Source: JBAZJN01 sp041651295
Lineage (GTDB): Bacteria; Patescibacteriota; UBA1384; XYA2-FULL-43-10; CAINNR01
Direction: 5' to 3'
Assembly (NCBI GenBank): GCA_041651295.1
Contig: JBAZJN010000007.1
Coordinates: 1-42,716, forward strand
DNA length: 42,716 nucleotides
Shown: positions 29,643 through 37,068 of the stretch, piece by piece
How positions within the stretch are numbered: the stretch's first letter is position 1
Layout: each line of letters starts with the position of its first letter
The notes under the pieces: generated by a model
Told to the model about the DNA's origin: nothing
Databases searched by the model: none
The model's input: the letters and a program-made list of their open reading frames with translations, nothing else
Translations under genes and position numbers: made by a program

Positions 29643-30839
29643 TTATTCCTCCGATTTTTTACTCTTCTTTTCTTTTTTCTCTTCCTTTTTTGTCTCTTCT
29701 TTTGGCTCTTCCTCTTCTTTCTTCGATTTTTCATTCAAAGCCTTCATGCTCAGGCCCAGGCGATGAGTTTCCGGTTCAATCGAGATAATTTTGAATTCAT
29801 ACTCTTTGCCCAATTCCACCACTTGGCCAGGGTCAACGATATGCTGATCCGAAAGTTCGGAAACGTGAACAAGGCCGTCAATTTCCTCGTCCAACGAAAC
29901 AAATGCTCCAAATGGCGTGACTTTTGTAACCGTACCTTTTACTTTTTCGCCAATTTTATATTTTTTTGCAGCCGAAACCCAAGGATCATTTGCCAATCTC
30001 TTTAGTGATAGCGAAAGCCGGCCATCTTCTACGGCGATAATCATGACTTTAATTACATCGCTGACTTTGAAAATTTGATTCAAATCACTGACTCTGGACC
30101 AAGAAACTTCTGAAATATGTACCAATCCTTCAACCATTGGATCTATTTTGACGAAGAGACCGAAGTCAACAATGCCTGATATTTTACCCTCTACAACGTC
30201 ACCGACTTTATATTTCTCGATTTTTGAAGCCAATTTTTCAGCATCTACGGCTTTTTCGGAAAATATTAACTTGTTCGTCGGTTTATCGCAATTAATAACT
30301 TTTACTAGAATCTTTTGGCCGATAAGCTTATTCAACCTTGTTAGAATTTCTTCTCTGTCACCACCCGATACCCGCGGATAATGCTCCGGCGATAATTGAG
30401 AAACCGGCAAAAATCCGGGAATACCACCAATTTCAGAAATTAAGCCACCTTTGTTTGCCTCGTTAATTGTAATTTCAACCGGATCGCCGGTTTTGTATCT
30501 CTCTTCCATATCCTTCCAATAACGCTCGCGGTCGGCCCGTTTGAGAGACAGAACAACATTCCCGTCTTCATCCTCCAAAACAATTACATAGGCATAAATT
30601 GTATCACCTACTTTGATATCCGAGTTCAAAGTAATTTCTTTCTCCGGCACATATCCAAGAGACAAGCCGGCAACATCAGCCCAAATTTTATTCCGGGAAA
30701 CAGATAAAACTCTGGCTTCAACAATTTCGCCCTCTTTGTAAGGCAAAAGCTGATCACCGGCTTCGGCAATCAGATTCTCCATCGAATCAGAAACAGTTTT
30801 TTTGACTTTTTTCTCCGTTTTCTCTTCAGTTTTTAGCAT
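29643..30839 (-). CDS. rpsA: 30S ribosomal protein S1, four S1 domains
   Basis: A 398-aa protein with four S1 RNA-binding repeats (about residues 30-100, 113-190, 205-275, 290-360), e.g. GDVVEGKISGIVDFGLFVKI and GEKVKGTVTKVTPFGAFVSL, followed by a Lys/Glu-rich tail. E. coli S1 has six repeats; four-repeat forms are common in Gram-positives and CPR. Start ATG 30839 is supported by GGAGATACA. The tail (EEEEPKEETKKEEKKEKKSKK) is cut here to note only its composition: alternating acidic and basic runs. Confidence 0.95.
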   Translation of the reverse strand: MLKTEEKTEKKVKKTVSDSMENLIAEAGDQLLPYKEGEIVEARVLSVSRNKIWADVAGLSLGYVPEKEITLNSDIKVGDTIYAYVIVLEDEDGNVVLSLKRADRERYWKDMEERYKTGDPVEITINEANKGGLISEIGGIPGFLPVSQLSPEHYPRVSGGDREEILTRLNKLIGQKILVKVINCDKPTNKLIFSEKAVDAEKLASKIEKYKVGDVVEGKISGIVDFGLFVKIDPMVEGLVHISEVSWSRVSDLNQIFKVSDVIKVMIIAVEDGRLSLSLKRLANDPWVSAAKKYKIGEKVKGTVTKVTPFGAFVSLDEEIDGLVHVSELSDQHIVDPGQVVELGKEYEFKIISIEPETHRLGLSMKALNEKSKKEEEEPKEETKKEEKKEKKSKKSEE

Positions 30840-30869
30840 TGTATCTCCATTATTCATAATTCAATATTC

Positions 30870-31208
30870 TTAATTCCTTCTTTTTTTCTTAGGCAAATAT
30901 TTAATATATCTTTCATTATTTTTTATCAACCTAACTTCTTTTTGCATCTTGGTTAAGATGTAAAAAACAATGACGAAATACCAAATTAACATTGATAGTA
31001 AAAATGCGACTAAAATCGCTCTAATGCCTATATATGGAATGCTCTGCCATTGGAAGAAAAGCAACACTAAACCAACAATACCAAAAGTTAAAAAGTAGTT
31101 GAATAGTCTGGATTTAAGCCCTTTGTGAAGACTTTTGTAAAGCGGCAATAGTGACCCGATCAAAATGAATAAGATGAAGATTCCCGCGATCAGATAAAAC
31201 AGCTTCAT
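30870..31208 (-). CDS. Small membrane protein, unknown
   Basis: A 112-aa protein with three membrane helices (about 4-22, 36-54, 62-88) and a basic C-terminus (KYLPKKKRRN). The open frame runs upstream into tRNA-Val, giving a false N-terminus (IYTEKVTGSSPVSS is the tRNA read as protein). ATG 31208 (MKLFYLIAGIF) or ATG 31265 (MPKDFFTTS) are the real candidates; neither has a clear Shine-Dalgarno. No family recognised. Confidence 0.65.
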   Translation of the reverse strand: MKLFYLIAGIFILFILIGSLLPLYKSLHKGLKSRLFNYFLTFGIVGLVLLFFQWQSIPYIGIRAILVAFLLSMLIWYFVIVFYILTKMQKEVRLIKNNERYIKYLPKKKRRN

Positions 31209-31277
31209 GTTTGTTGGCGCTGAAGCAGATAAAATGTAGCTAGTTGTAAAGAAATCTTTTGGCATAATTTTTGTTAT

Positions 31278-31310
31278 GGCTTGCCAAGCGAAGCTCCGTG
31301 AGGAGCGAAG
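31278..31310. repeat. tRNA-trailer repeat, copy 1
   Basis: GGCTTGCCAAGCGAAG followed by a second GAAG-ending hairpin arm, directly 3' of tRNA-Val on the minus strand. The same 16 nt occur at 31404-31419 after tRNA-Leu(GAG). GGCTTGCC-AAGC pairs locally. Confidence 0.65.
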
Positions 31311-31312
31311 TT

Positions 31313-31388
31313 TGGTGGACGATACAGGACTCGAACCTGTGACCTTCTCAGTGTAAATGAGTTGCTCTACCAACTGAGCTAATCGTCC
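31313..31388 (-). tRNA. tRNA-Val (UAC)
   Basis: 76 nt with encoded CCA. Acceptor GGACGAT/ATCGTCC, D arm GCTC/GAGC, anticodon loop TTTACAC (TAC), T arm ACAGG-TTCGAGT-CCTGT. Confidence 0.96.
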
Positions 31389-31403
31389 TTACTAAATAAT
31401 TTT

Positions 31404-31419
31404 GGCTTGCCAAGCGAAG
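31404..31419. repeat. tRNA-trailer repeat, copy 2
   Basis: GGCTTGCCAAGCGAAG between tRNA-Leu(GAG) and tRNA-Val, identical to 31278-31293. Confidence 0.65.
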
Positions 31420-31421
31420 TT

Positions 31422-31508
31422 TGGTGGGCAGAACAGGACTTGAACCTGCACGGCCTTGCGGCCACAGCCACCTCAAGGCTGCGTGTATACCAATTTCACC
31501 ACCTGCCC
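31422..31508 (-). tRNA. tRNA-Leu (GAG)
   Basis: 87 nt with encoded CCA. Acceptor GGGCAGG/TCTGCCC (one G-U), anticodon loop TTGAGGT (GAG), long variable arm GGCC-GCAA-GGCC, T-loop TTCAAGT. Confidence 0.95.
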
Positions 31509-31512
31509 TTTT

Positions 31513-31569
31513 GTTGATCTATACCGTTCTGGATTTATCTGTGCCAATCTGTGCAACAAGATCTGTGAA
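31513..31569. repeat. CACAGATT-type dispersed repeat, copy 3
   Basis: GATCTATACCG, ATCTGTGCCAATCTGTGC and AGATCTGTGAACG units upstream of tRNA-Leu(GAG), inside its likely leader. Confidence 0.6.
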
Positions 31570-31642
31570 CGAAAAATCCCGGAACCAGCCCGAGATAATT
31601 GAAATACTATCTATTTAAGCTGGTTTAATTATTAACAAAAAA

Positions 31643-31671
31643 ATTGTATCAAATGATTCGGAAAAAGTCAA
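31643..31671 (-). promoter_or_regulatory. Promoter for tRNA-Leu(GAG) and tRNA-Val
   Basis: Minus strand TTGACT (31671-31666), 17-nt spacer, TACAAT (31648-31643) with TGA extended -10. It begins 5 nt after the CCA of tRNA-Leu(CAG). Confidence 0.8.
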
Positions 31672-31675
31672 AGGT

Positions 31676-31762
31676 TGGTGGGCGAAAGAGGACTTGAACC
31701 TCCACGACCTTGCGGCCATAGCGCTCTGAACGCTACGTGTCTACCAATTCCACCATTCGCCC
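31676..31762 (-). tRNA. tRNA-Leu (CAG)
   Basis: 87 nt with encoded CCA. Acceptor GGGCGAA/TTCGCCC, anticodon loop TTCAGAG (CAG), long variable arm. Its 5' end is one nucleotide after the stop codon of the solute-binding protein gene, so it is probably cut from that mRNA. Confidence 0.95.
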
Positions 31763-31763
31763 G

Positions 31764-33362
31764 TTATGGCTTGACTCTCTTGGTCTTCAAATACCAATCG
31801 GAAAAACCATTCAGATGATCCCACGGCTCATAACCTTTAATCGTCGATATATTCTGAACTTTGTGTCTGATTGTAACCTTAAAATTTTCAGCCGGTAAAA
31901 AGATTACTACTGATTGCTCATTCAAAATTGCAAAAAACTGGTCATATTTTTGATTCCGCAAGGTGCTGTCAGTTGCCATTCGAGCGTCTTCGAGCAGTAT
32001 ATCGGCGTTTTTATTTGATAAGCCCGCAAAGTTGTTACCTTTCTCGATTTGGCTTGAATGCCAAAACGGATAAGGATCCCGATCATAACCGGTATCAAAT
32101 CCATACAGAACTGCTTCGAATGTTCTCTTTTGTAATAGATCCTGATATTCGATAGCGGATTTTTTGTTTATTCCGATTTCAATTCCCAAATCTTTATATT
32201 CTTTAACTAAACTCTCCGCAGCCGAAACTGAAAGCGGCTTATCGAGAACCAACAAACTGAAAGTAAATTTTGGATCAGACTTTTCTTTGTTTTTAATTTT
32301 ATTTCGATTTGCAATGTCGGCAAATTTTTCATTTTTGAGATTAAAAACCAAACCGAATTGTCTCGAAGTCGGGTACAAATAATTGACATTGTCGTCTCCC
32401 TCAACAGACAGGCCGGATAAAGCATCAACCGAGCCGCTTCGAAACAATGATTTGGCCTCATTTTCGTCTTTAGCAATCTTGAATTTTACTGTTTTAATGT
32501 ATGGCTTTTGTCCGAAATAACTCTCGGATCTTTCGATTACCACTTCATTAATTGAGTTATTTTTCCCTGAAGAAACTTTGGTAAATTTATACGGTCCGGT
32601 ACCAATTGGAGATGCCGATATACTGCCGGAGTCGAGGTGGGCCGGGATAATCCCGACCAAAGTATTGAAGATAAAAGGACCGTATGGATTTGCCAAATGG
32701 AATATTGCTGTTTTTTCGTCAGGAGTCTCAACCTCAATGTCTTTCCAAGCCTCAAAATATGGACTCTTGATACTCGAATCTTTAATCGATAAAATCGTCG
32801 CTATCACATCGGCTGAAGAAAACGGCATGCCGTCTTGCCAACTTACATCTGACCGCAGATGAAAAGTGTAACTTTTGCCATCCGGCGAAATTTCATAGCT
32901 TTCGGCCAGATCGGGCTGAATTGCACCGTTTTGATCGATTTTAGTCAAACCGGAATATATTAGATGATTAATCGTCCGATCGGTATCGGTTTTGGCCAGA
33001 ACCGGATTCAGATATTTTGCTTCGCCGATCAGAATCTCCTCATATGTACCGCCGACTGCCGGAATTTTTTTAGTCTTTGATAACACATCACGGTTGAATT
33101 TATAGCCCAGAAGCCCGGCTAAAATAACCAAAAGAATTACCAGAGCAATCTTATCGATCCGATTTAAAACCCTGGGCAACCTAAAAATCCGGCGGAAGAA
33201 CTTCGAGATGAAGTAAAGGCCTGGCAAAATTTTTTGCCAGATGGAACCTGCAATGATGCTGATTTTTTTAAAGACAGAAAAAACTGCCTTGCCAACCTTC
33301 TTTTCATTAGCAGGTCCTTTTTTCCCTTCTCCTTTACCCCAAAAATCGGAAATATTAGCCAT
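31764..33362 (-). CDS. ABC transporter solute-binding protein, family 5 (peptide/oligopeptide type)
   Basis: A 532-aa protein. A long basic N-terminus (about 65 residues) and one membrane helix (about 70-88, IALVILLVILAGLLGYKF) are followed by an SBP_bac_5 fold: EAKYLNPVLAKTDTDRTINHLIYSGLTKID, LAESYEISPDGKSYTFHLRSDVSWQDGMPFSSADV, SPIGTGPYKFTK. There is no lipobox, so it is tethered by the helix. No permease or ATPase genes for peptide import are adjacent; secG is upstream by 15 nt. Confidence 0.92.
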   Translation of the reverse strand: MANISDFWGKGEGKKGPANEKKVGKAVFSVFKKISIIAGSIWQKILPGLYFISKFFRRIFRLPRVLNRIDKIALVILLVILAGLLGYKFNRDVLSKTKKIPAVGGTYEEILIGEAKYLNPVLAKTDTDRTINHLIYSGLTKIDQNGAIQPDLAESYEISPDGKSYTFHLRSDVSWQDGMPFSSADVIATILSIKDSSIKSPYFEAWKDIEVETPDEKTAIFHLANPYGPFIFNTLVGIIPAHLDSGSISASPIGTGPYKFTKVSSGKNNSINEVVIERSESYFGQKPYIKTVKFKIAKDENEAKSLFRSGSVDALSGLSVEGDDNVNYLYPTSRQFGLVFNLKNEKFADIANRNKIKNKEKSDPKFTFSLLVLDKPLSVSAAESLVKEYKDLGIEIGINKKSAIEYQDLLQKRTFEAVLYGFDTGYDRDPYPFWHSSQIEKGNNFAGLSNKNADILLEDARMATDSTLRNQKYDQFFAILNEQSVVIFLPAENFKVTIRHKVQNISTIKGYEPWDHLNGFSDWYLKTKRVKP

Positions 33363-33377
33363 ATTTGCTCCTTGGGA

Positions 33378-33599
33378 TTATGCCAGAAAAAGAGAGGCTC
33401 CAACTGAGCCGACAAAGAGAACAATTAAAACTATCGTGGTATAAAACAGCACTTTTTCCAAGCCGCGTTTTGAACGGTAGAAATTTCCTTCACCGCCAAA
33501 AGCGCCGCCAAGACCTGATCCCTGTTGTTGGAGTAATATCGAAACTATGACCAAAAGGGCCAGAACCAACTGAGCAATCTCCAAAGCTTTCAATAACAT
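33378..33599 (-). CDS. secG: Preprotein translocase subunit SecG
   Basis: A 73-aa protein with two membrane helices (about 5-23 and 51-71) and the SecG loop LLQQQGSGLGGAFGG. Start ATG 33599 follows AAAGGAAAAT; the longer frame to 33650 reads into tRNA-Phe. It is part of the SecYEG channel. Upstream by 16 nt is tRNA-Phe on the same strand. Confidence 0.94.
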   Translation of the reverse strand: MLLKALEIAQLVLALLVIVSILLQQQGSGLGGAFGGEGNFYRSKRGLEKVLFYTTIVLIVLFVGSVGASLFLA

Positions 33600-33615
33600 A
33601 TTTTCCTTTTTTAAA

Positions 33616-33690
33616 TGGTGCCGATGGACAGAGTCGAACTGTCGACGCAAGGATTTTCAGTCCTTCGCTCTACCGCTGAGCTACATCGGC
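33616..33690 (-). tRNA. tRNA-Phe (GAA)
   Basis: 75 nt with encoded CCA. Acceptor GCCGATG/CATCGGC, D arm GCTC/GAGC, anticodon loop CTGAAAA (GAA), T arm GACAG/CTGTC. Confidence 0.96.
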
Positions 33691-33815
33691 TTAAAATAAT
33701 TTAAAGTACAAAATGCAAAGTTCAAAATAATGGAATTAACTATCAGAATATAGCTTACCCGCCTGAGACGGACACCATAATTTTAAATTTTGATTTTTAA
33801 ATTTTAAATTGTTTT

Positions 33816-33889
33816 TGGAGGCCTCGGCCGGAATTGAACCGGCGTACGCGGTTTTGCAGACCGCTGCGTAACCACTCCGCCACGAGGCC
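33816..33889 (-). tRNA. tRNA-Cys (GCA)
   Basis: 74 nt with encoded CCA. Acceptor GGCCTCG/CGAGGCC, discriminator T, anticodon loop CTGCAAA (GCA), T arm GCCGG/CCGGC. Confidence 0.96.
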
Positions 33890-33951
33890 GATCTAATGAA
33901 TATCTTAGCTCAATTGGTTATTTTTGTAAATGATTTAACCGCTTATAACTC

Positions 33952-33980
33952 TTACAATTTCGATTTTTATCTGGTATTAT
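33952..33980 (+). promoter_or_regulatory. Promoter of the HAD gene
   Basis: TTACAA (33952-33957), 17-nt spacer, TATTAT (33975-33980) with TGG extended -10. Confidence 0.65.
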
Positions 33981-34014
33981 ATCCCTACTTCAATGACACC
34001 CGGGAGGTGGCGGC

Positions 34015-34578
34015 ATGATTTCACTGCCTTGTAGCAGTTATCAGCGACCGATGTACACCGCAGACTCCGTCGCCTCGATTGACTTCAAAGCCATGGGGAG
34101 GGAAGCAGAATACTGGATGTTTGACTTAGATGGTGTCTTGGCGGCAGCGTTGAGAAGCGATCTCCACCAAGACTCAGTAAACAACATTCAGTCCGCCTTG
34201 GCTAACGGCTGGATTCGTGCGGCCTGTATCATCTCCAATGCCACACTTCCGATCTTTTCACGTCGGGTAGCGAATCTGGCTGGTAGATGCGGATTGCCGC
34301 ACTTGTCCTGTCACTGGCCATATCCAATGAAGCCGTCGCTGAAGGCGTTTGATACGGCGGCAGCCTTGATCGCCCCGGCAGGTTCCGATCGATCCAGAAT
34401 CATGATGGTTGGCGACCAGCTTGGAACTGACATGGCGGCAAGACGACACGGGTACAAGACGCTGTTGGTTCCGACACTCGAGCCGATTCCCTGGTGGAAA
34501 CAATGGAAGCATAACAAGGAAGACCAGATTCGGAGGGATCTGGTAGTCATATTCCCCTGCGAGCTTCGCCGTGGCTAA
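34015..34578 (+). CDS. HAD-superfamily hydrolase, YqeG-like (subfamily IIIA)
   Basis: A 187-aa HAD phosphatase. Motif I MFDLDGVL (nucleophile D and D+2), motif II IISNAT, motif III KPSLKAF and motif IV MMVGDQLGTDMAARRHGY are all in order and close together, as in capless YqeG-type HADs. The first about 30 residues are not conserved. ATG 34015 follows CCCGGGAGGTGGCGGC. The C-terminal tail (WWKQWKHNKEDQIRRDL) is basic. It is GC-rich, with its own promoter and terminator, and points opposite to its left neighbours. The stop codon TAA lies in the loop of the terminator hairpin. Confidence 0.85.
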   Translation: MISLPCSSYQRPMYTADSVASIDFKAMGREAEYWMFDLDGVLAAALRSDLHQDSVNNIQSALANGWIRAACIISNATLPIFSRRVANLAGRCGLPHLSCHWPYPMKPSLKAFDTAAALIAPAGSDRSRIMMVGDQLGTDMAARRHGYKTLLVPTLEPIPWWKQWKHNKEDQIRRDLVVIFPCELRRG

Positions 34579-34594
34579 GGCCACGGCTTTTTTT
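34568..34594 (+). terminator. Terminator overlapping the HAD stop codon
   Basis: GCCGTGGC (34568-34575) / GCCACGGC (34580-34587), perfect 8-bp stem with loop TAAG containing the stop codon, then seven T. Confidence 0.93.
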
Positions 34595-34638
34595 GTCTTT
34601 ACAATCCGTGCCCATTTTGATAGAATTTTATTCGAAGC

Positions 34639-34714
34639 GCGAGAGTAGCTCAGTTGGTAGAGCGCGTCCTTGCCAAGGATGAGGTCGCGGGTTCAAATCC
34701 CGTCTCTCGCTCCA
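34639..34714 (+). tRNA. tRNA-Gly (GCC)
   Basis: 76 nt with encoded CCA. Acceptor GCGAGAG/CTCTCGC, D arm GCTC/GAGC, anticodon loop TTGCCAA (GCC), T arm GCGGG/CCCGT. Confidence 0.96.
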
Positions 34715-34749
34715 TAGACTCTAAATTAATATTCCTATATTCTAAAACT

Positions 34750-35073
34750 ATGAGCAAAAAGAACCGACAAAAGAAAAAGAATAAGCAAAAGATCCAAAGG
34801 AAAGTGGAGCAATTTGCTCCGGTAGAAAACACCGAAACTGATGAAGTTGACACCGCTTCGCCACTAGCGAAGGAAGAAAAAAAAGACATTTCAACCACCA
34901 CTATTGACGAACCGACACAAAAGTTGATTTCAAAAGATGTCCGAATGATTATTTTCACTCTTTTGGGACTTGCGTTGCTTCTTGCAGCAATCAAGATTCT
35001 AGATCTAAAGACGGACTACATTAGCAATCTCGGCAATTGGCTATATAAAATCGCAAATATCCAGACGATGTAA
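34750..35073 (+). CDS. Small single-pass membrane protein, unknown
   Basis: A 107-aa protein: a very basic N-terminus (MSKKNRQKKKNKQKIQRK), an acidic linker and one membrane helix (about 75-91, MIIFTLLGLALLLAAI). The frame extends back through tRNA-Gly, which yields a spurious N-terminus; ATG 34750 is the first real start, 36 nt after the tRNA. It is probably cotranscribed with tRNA-Gly. No family recognised. Confidence 0.7.
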   Translation: MSKKNRQKKKNKQKIQRKVEQFAPVENTETDEVDTASPLAKEEKKDISTTTIDEPTQKLISKDVRMIIFTLLGLALLLAAIKILDLKTDYISNLGNWLYKIANIQTM

Positions 35074-35076
35074 ATT

Positions 35077-35110
35077 ACACAGATCTATCACACGGATTTT
35101 CACGGACTAA
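35077..35110. repeat. CACAGATT-type dispersed repeat, copy 4
   Basis: ACACAGATCTATCACACGGA and TTTTCACGGA units, right at the 3' end of the GxxExxY pseudogene. Confidence 0.6.
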
Positions 35111-35481
35111 TTCACCAGTCGCTTAATTAGAACTCCATTTTTTGAAATTGCGAGCAACAATCCAATTTTGAGTTTTTCTGACTTTAAATAATTCAACAAT
35201 TGATTTAAATGAGTCCAATAAATTTCATTTCGGATCTTTAACTCTACGGCAATTTTATCCTCGATTTCAAAGTCAACGAAATACTTTCCGACTTCTTGTC
35301 CATCAAATAATATCTTCCCGTATTTTTCTTTTGAGTAACTAATTTTATTCTTAATAAGTAATTACTCAAACGCTTTTTGATAAATTCTCTCCGGTAAACC
35401 GTAATCTAATTGTTTAAACACTTCAAAAATCAATCCAATAATTTTTCTACTAAGTTCATTTTCAACTAAATCTTTTTCCAT
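35107..35481 (-). pseudogene. GxxExxY protein, interrupted by a stop codon
   Basis: A 125-codon frame beginning MEKDLVENELSRKIIGLIFE with one in-frame TAA at codon 40 (35364-35362). Both halves match the GxxExxY family: GLPERIYQKAFE before the stop, then KYGKILFDGQEVGKYFVDFEIEDKIAVELK, which has the family's PD-(D/E)xK-like D...ELK, and LNYLKSEKLKIGLLLAIS after it. A single CAA (Gln) to TAA change explains it. The TAA is followed in frame without any shift up to the normal TAG. CACAGATT-type repeats flank it on both sides. Confidence 0.85.
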
Positions 35482-35487
35482 TTTCCC

Positions 35488-35525
35488 GTGACAATCAGTG
35501 TAGTAATTCCGTGTGCGAATCTCCG
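35488..35525. repeat. CACAGATT-type dispersed repeat, copy 5
   Basis: CCGTGACAATCAGTG and ATTCCGTGTGCGAATC units between the pseudogene and comM. Confidence 0.55.
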
Positions 35526-35526
35526 C

Positions 35527-37062
35527 TTAATAATTAGTTTTTTCTGCCGGTCGATACTGCAGCGCTTCGGCGACATGGGCAGATTGAATAAATCTCGACT
35601 CTGATAAATCAGCGATCGTTCGAGCGATTCGTAATATCCGATGATAAGCCCGGGCAGAAAGACCCAATCTCTCAACTGCTAGGTTTAGTAGTTTTTTGGT
35701 TTGATCGTCAATCTGACAGAACTTAGCAATATCTTTGGCCTTCATTTCGGAATTAGATTTTAATTTCGTGCCGGAAAAGCGTTTTTTCTGATGATCTTTG
35801 GCAGACAGTACTCTTTTACGAACTTTTTCTGATGATTCGGCTACAATTTTCTCTGACAATTTCTCAACTTTTACCCTAGGAACCTCAACACAAATGTCAA
35901 TTCGGTCTAAGAGTGGACCGGAAATCTTTTTTTGATATTTTTGGACTTGTGTGGGAGTACAAATACATTCTTTATAGTTTGAACCCAAATATCCGCAAGG
36001 ACAAGGGTTTTGTGCCGCGATCAGAACAAATTGGGCCGGAAAGCTAATAGACCCCTGCGCCCTGGAAACAGTCACAACCCCGTCTTCTAGTGGTTGACGC
36101 AAAGCCTCCAGAACCGATCGCGGAAATTCCGGAAATTCATCCAGAAATAATACTCCGCGGTGAGAAAGTGAGATTTCACCCGGCCGCGGCCAGGCCCCGC
36201 CACCAACCATGGCAACAGAAGATGTCGTATGGTGAGGCGAGCGAAATGGTCTTTCTTGAACCAAACCATTGCCGTCACGTTGCAATAATCCGGCAATCGA
36301 ATATATTTTTGAAGATTCCAATACCTCATCTTCATCCATTGGCGGCATTATGGTTGGCAGAGTTCGCGCTAACAGAGTTTTCCCTGAGCCGGGCGGTCCG
36401 GAAAGCAAAACATTATGTGATCCGGCAGCAGCAATTTCAAGCGCTCTTTTTGCATTTTCCTGTCCGGCAACATAAGCTAAATCATATTCGGAGCCAAGCT
36501 CTTTAAGATCATCTATGCCTTTATACTCAGCCGGTTTAATTTTGATTTCATCACGCAAGAATGACACCAGTTGCTCAAGAGAGGTTATAGGATAGATTCC
36601 AATATCTTTAATCAATCCGGCCTCTAAAATGTTCTCTGCCGGAATGAAAATTCTTTTTGTTCCCCATTCTTTTGCCGCCATAATCATCGGCAAAATGCCT
36701 GAAACCGAGCGCAACTCCCCGGAAAGCGAAAGTTCGCCGATAAATACATCGTTCTTATTAATTTTGTCCGGCGCGATTTGCTCGCCGGCTAATAATATCG
36801 AGGCCGCAATCGGCAAGTCGTAAGTTGGTCCCTCTTTTTTAATATCAGCCGGCGCCAGATTAACTGTTAACCTTTTGTCGGGAAAAACCAAACCGGAATT
36901 TTTAATAGCTGAGCGAACACGATCTTTGGATTCATCAATTGCTTTGTCCGGCAATCCGACAATTGAAAAAGACGGGAGACCCCGCCCAATATCGACTTCA
37001 ACTTCGACCGGATATGCATCCAGCCCAAAAACCGCGCAACTTTTAACCTTCGCAATTTTCAT
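35527..37062 (-). CDS. comM: YifB/ComM family Mg-chelatase-like AAA+ ATPase
   Basis: A 511-aa protein. The N-terminal Lon-like fold (MKIAKVKSCAVFGLDAYPVEVEVDI...GLPDKAI) is followed by an AAA+ core with Walker A GPPGSGKT (222-229) and Walker B GVLFLDEFPEF, a cysteine cluster (CPCGYLGSNYKECIC) and the Mg-chelatase C-terminal helical domain. ComM is a hexameric helicase that promotes branch migration during natural transformation in other bacteria. A comEA gene lies about 2 kb upstream, and CPR often keep DNA uptake genes. Length is typical. Confidence 0.95.
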   Translation of the reverse strand: MKIAKVKSCAVFGLDAYPVEVEVDIGRGLPSFSIVGLPDKAIDESKDRVRSAIKNSGLVFPDKRLTVNLAPADIKKEGPTYDLPIAASILLAGEQIAPDKINKNDVFIGELSLSGELRSVSGILPMIMAAKEWGTKRIFIPAENILEAGLIKDIGIYPITSLEQLVSFLRDEIKIKPAEYKGIDDLKELGSEYDLAYVAGQENAKRALEIAAAGSHNVLLSGPPGSGKTLLARTLPTIMPPMDEDEVLESSKIYSIAGLLQRDGNGLVQERPFRSPHHTTSSVAMVGGGAWPRPGEISLSHRGVLFLDEFPEFPRSVLEALRQPLEDGVVTVSRAQGSISFPAQFVLIAAQNPCPCGYLGSNYKECICTPTQVQKYQKKISGPLLDRIDICVEVPRVKVEKLSEKIVAESSEKVRKRVLSAKDHQKKRFSGTKLKSNSEMKAKDIAKFCQIDDQTKKLLNLAVERLGLSARAYHRILRIARTIADLSESRFIQSAHVAEALQYRPAEKTNY

Positions 37063-37068
37063 AGTGAA

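Noticed and set aside
31313..31373. N-terminal extension of the small membrane protein (IYTEKVTGSSPVSS)
   Set aside because: This is tRNA-Val read as protein; the gene must start downstream.
34654..34749. N-terminal extension of the 107-aa membrane protein
   Set aside because: It is the translation of tRNA-Gly.
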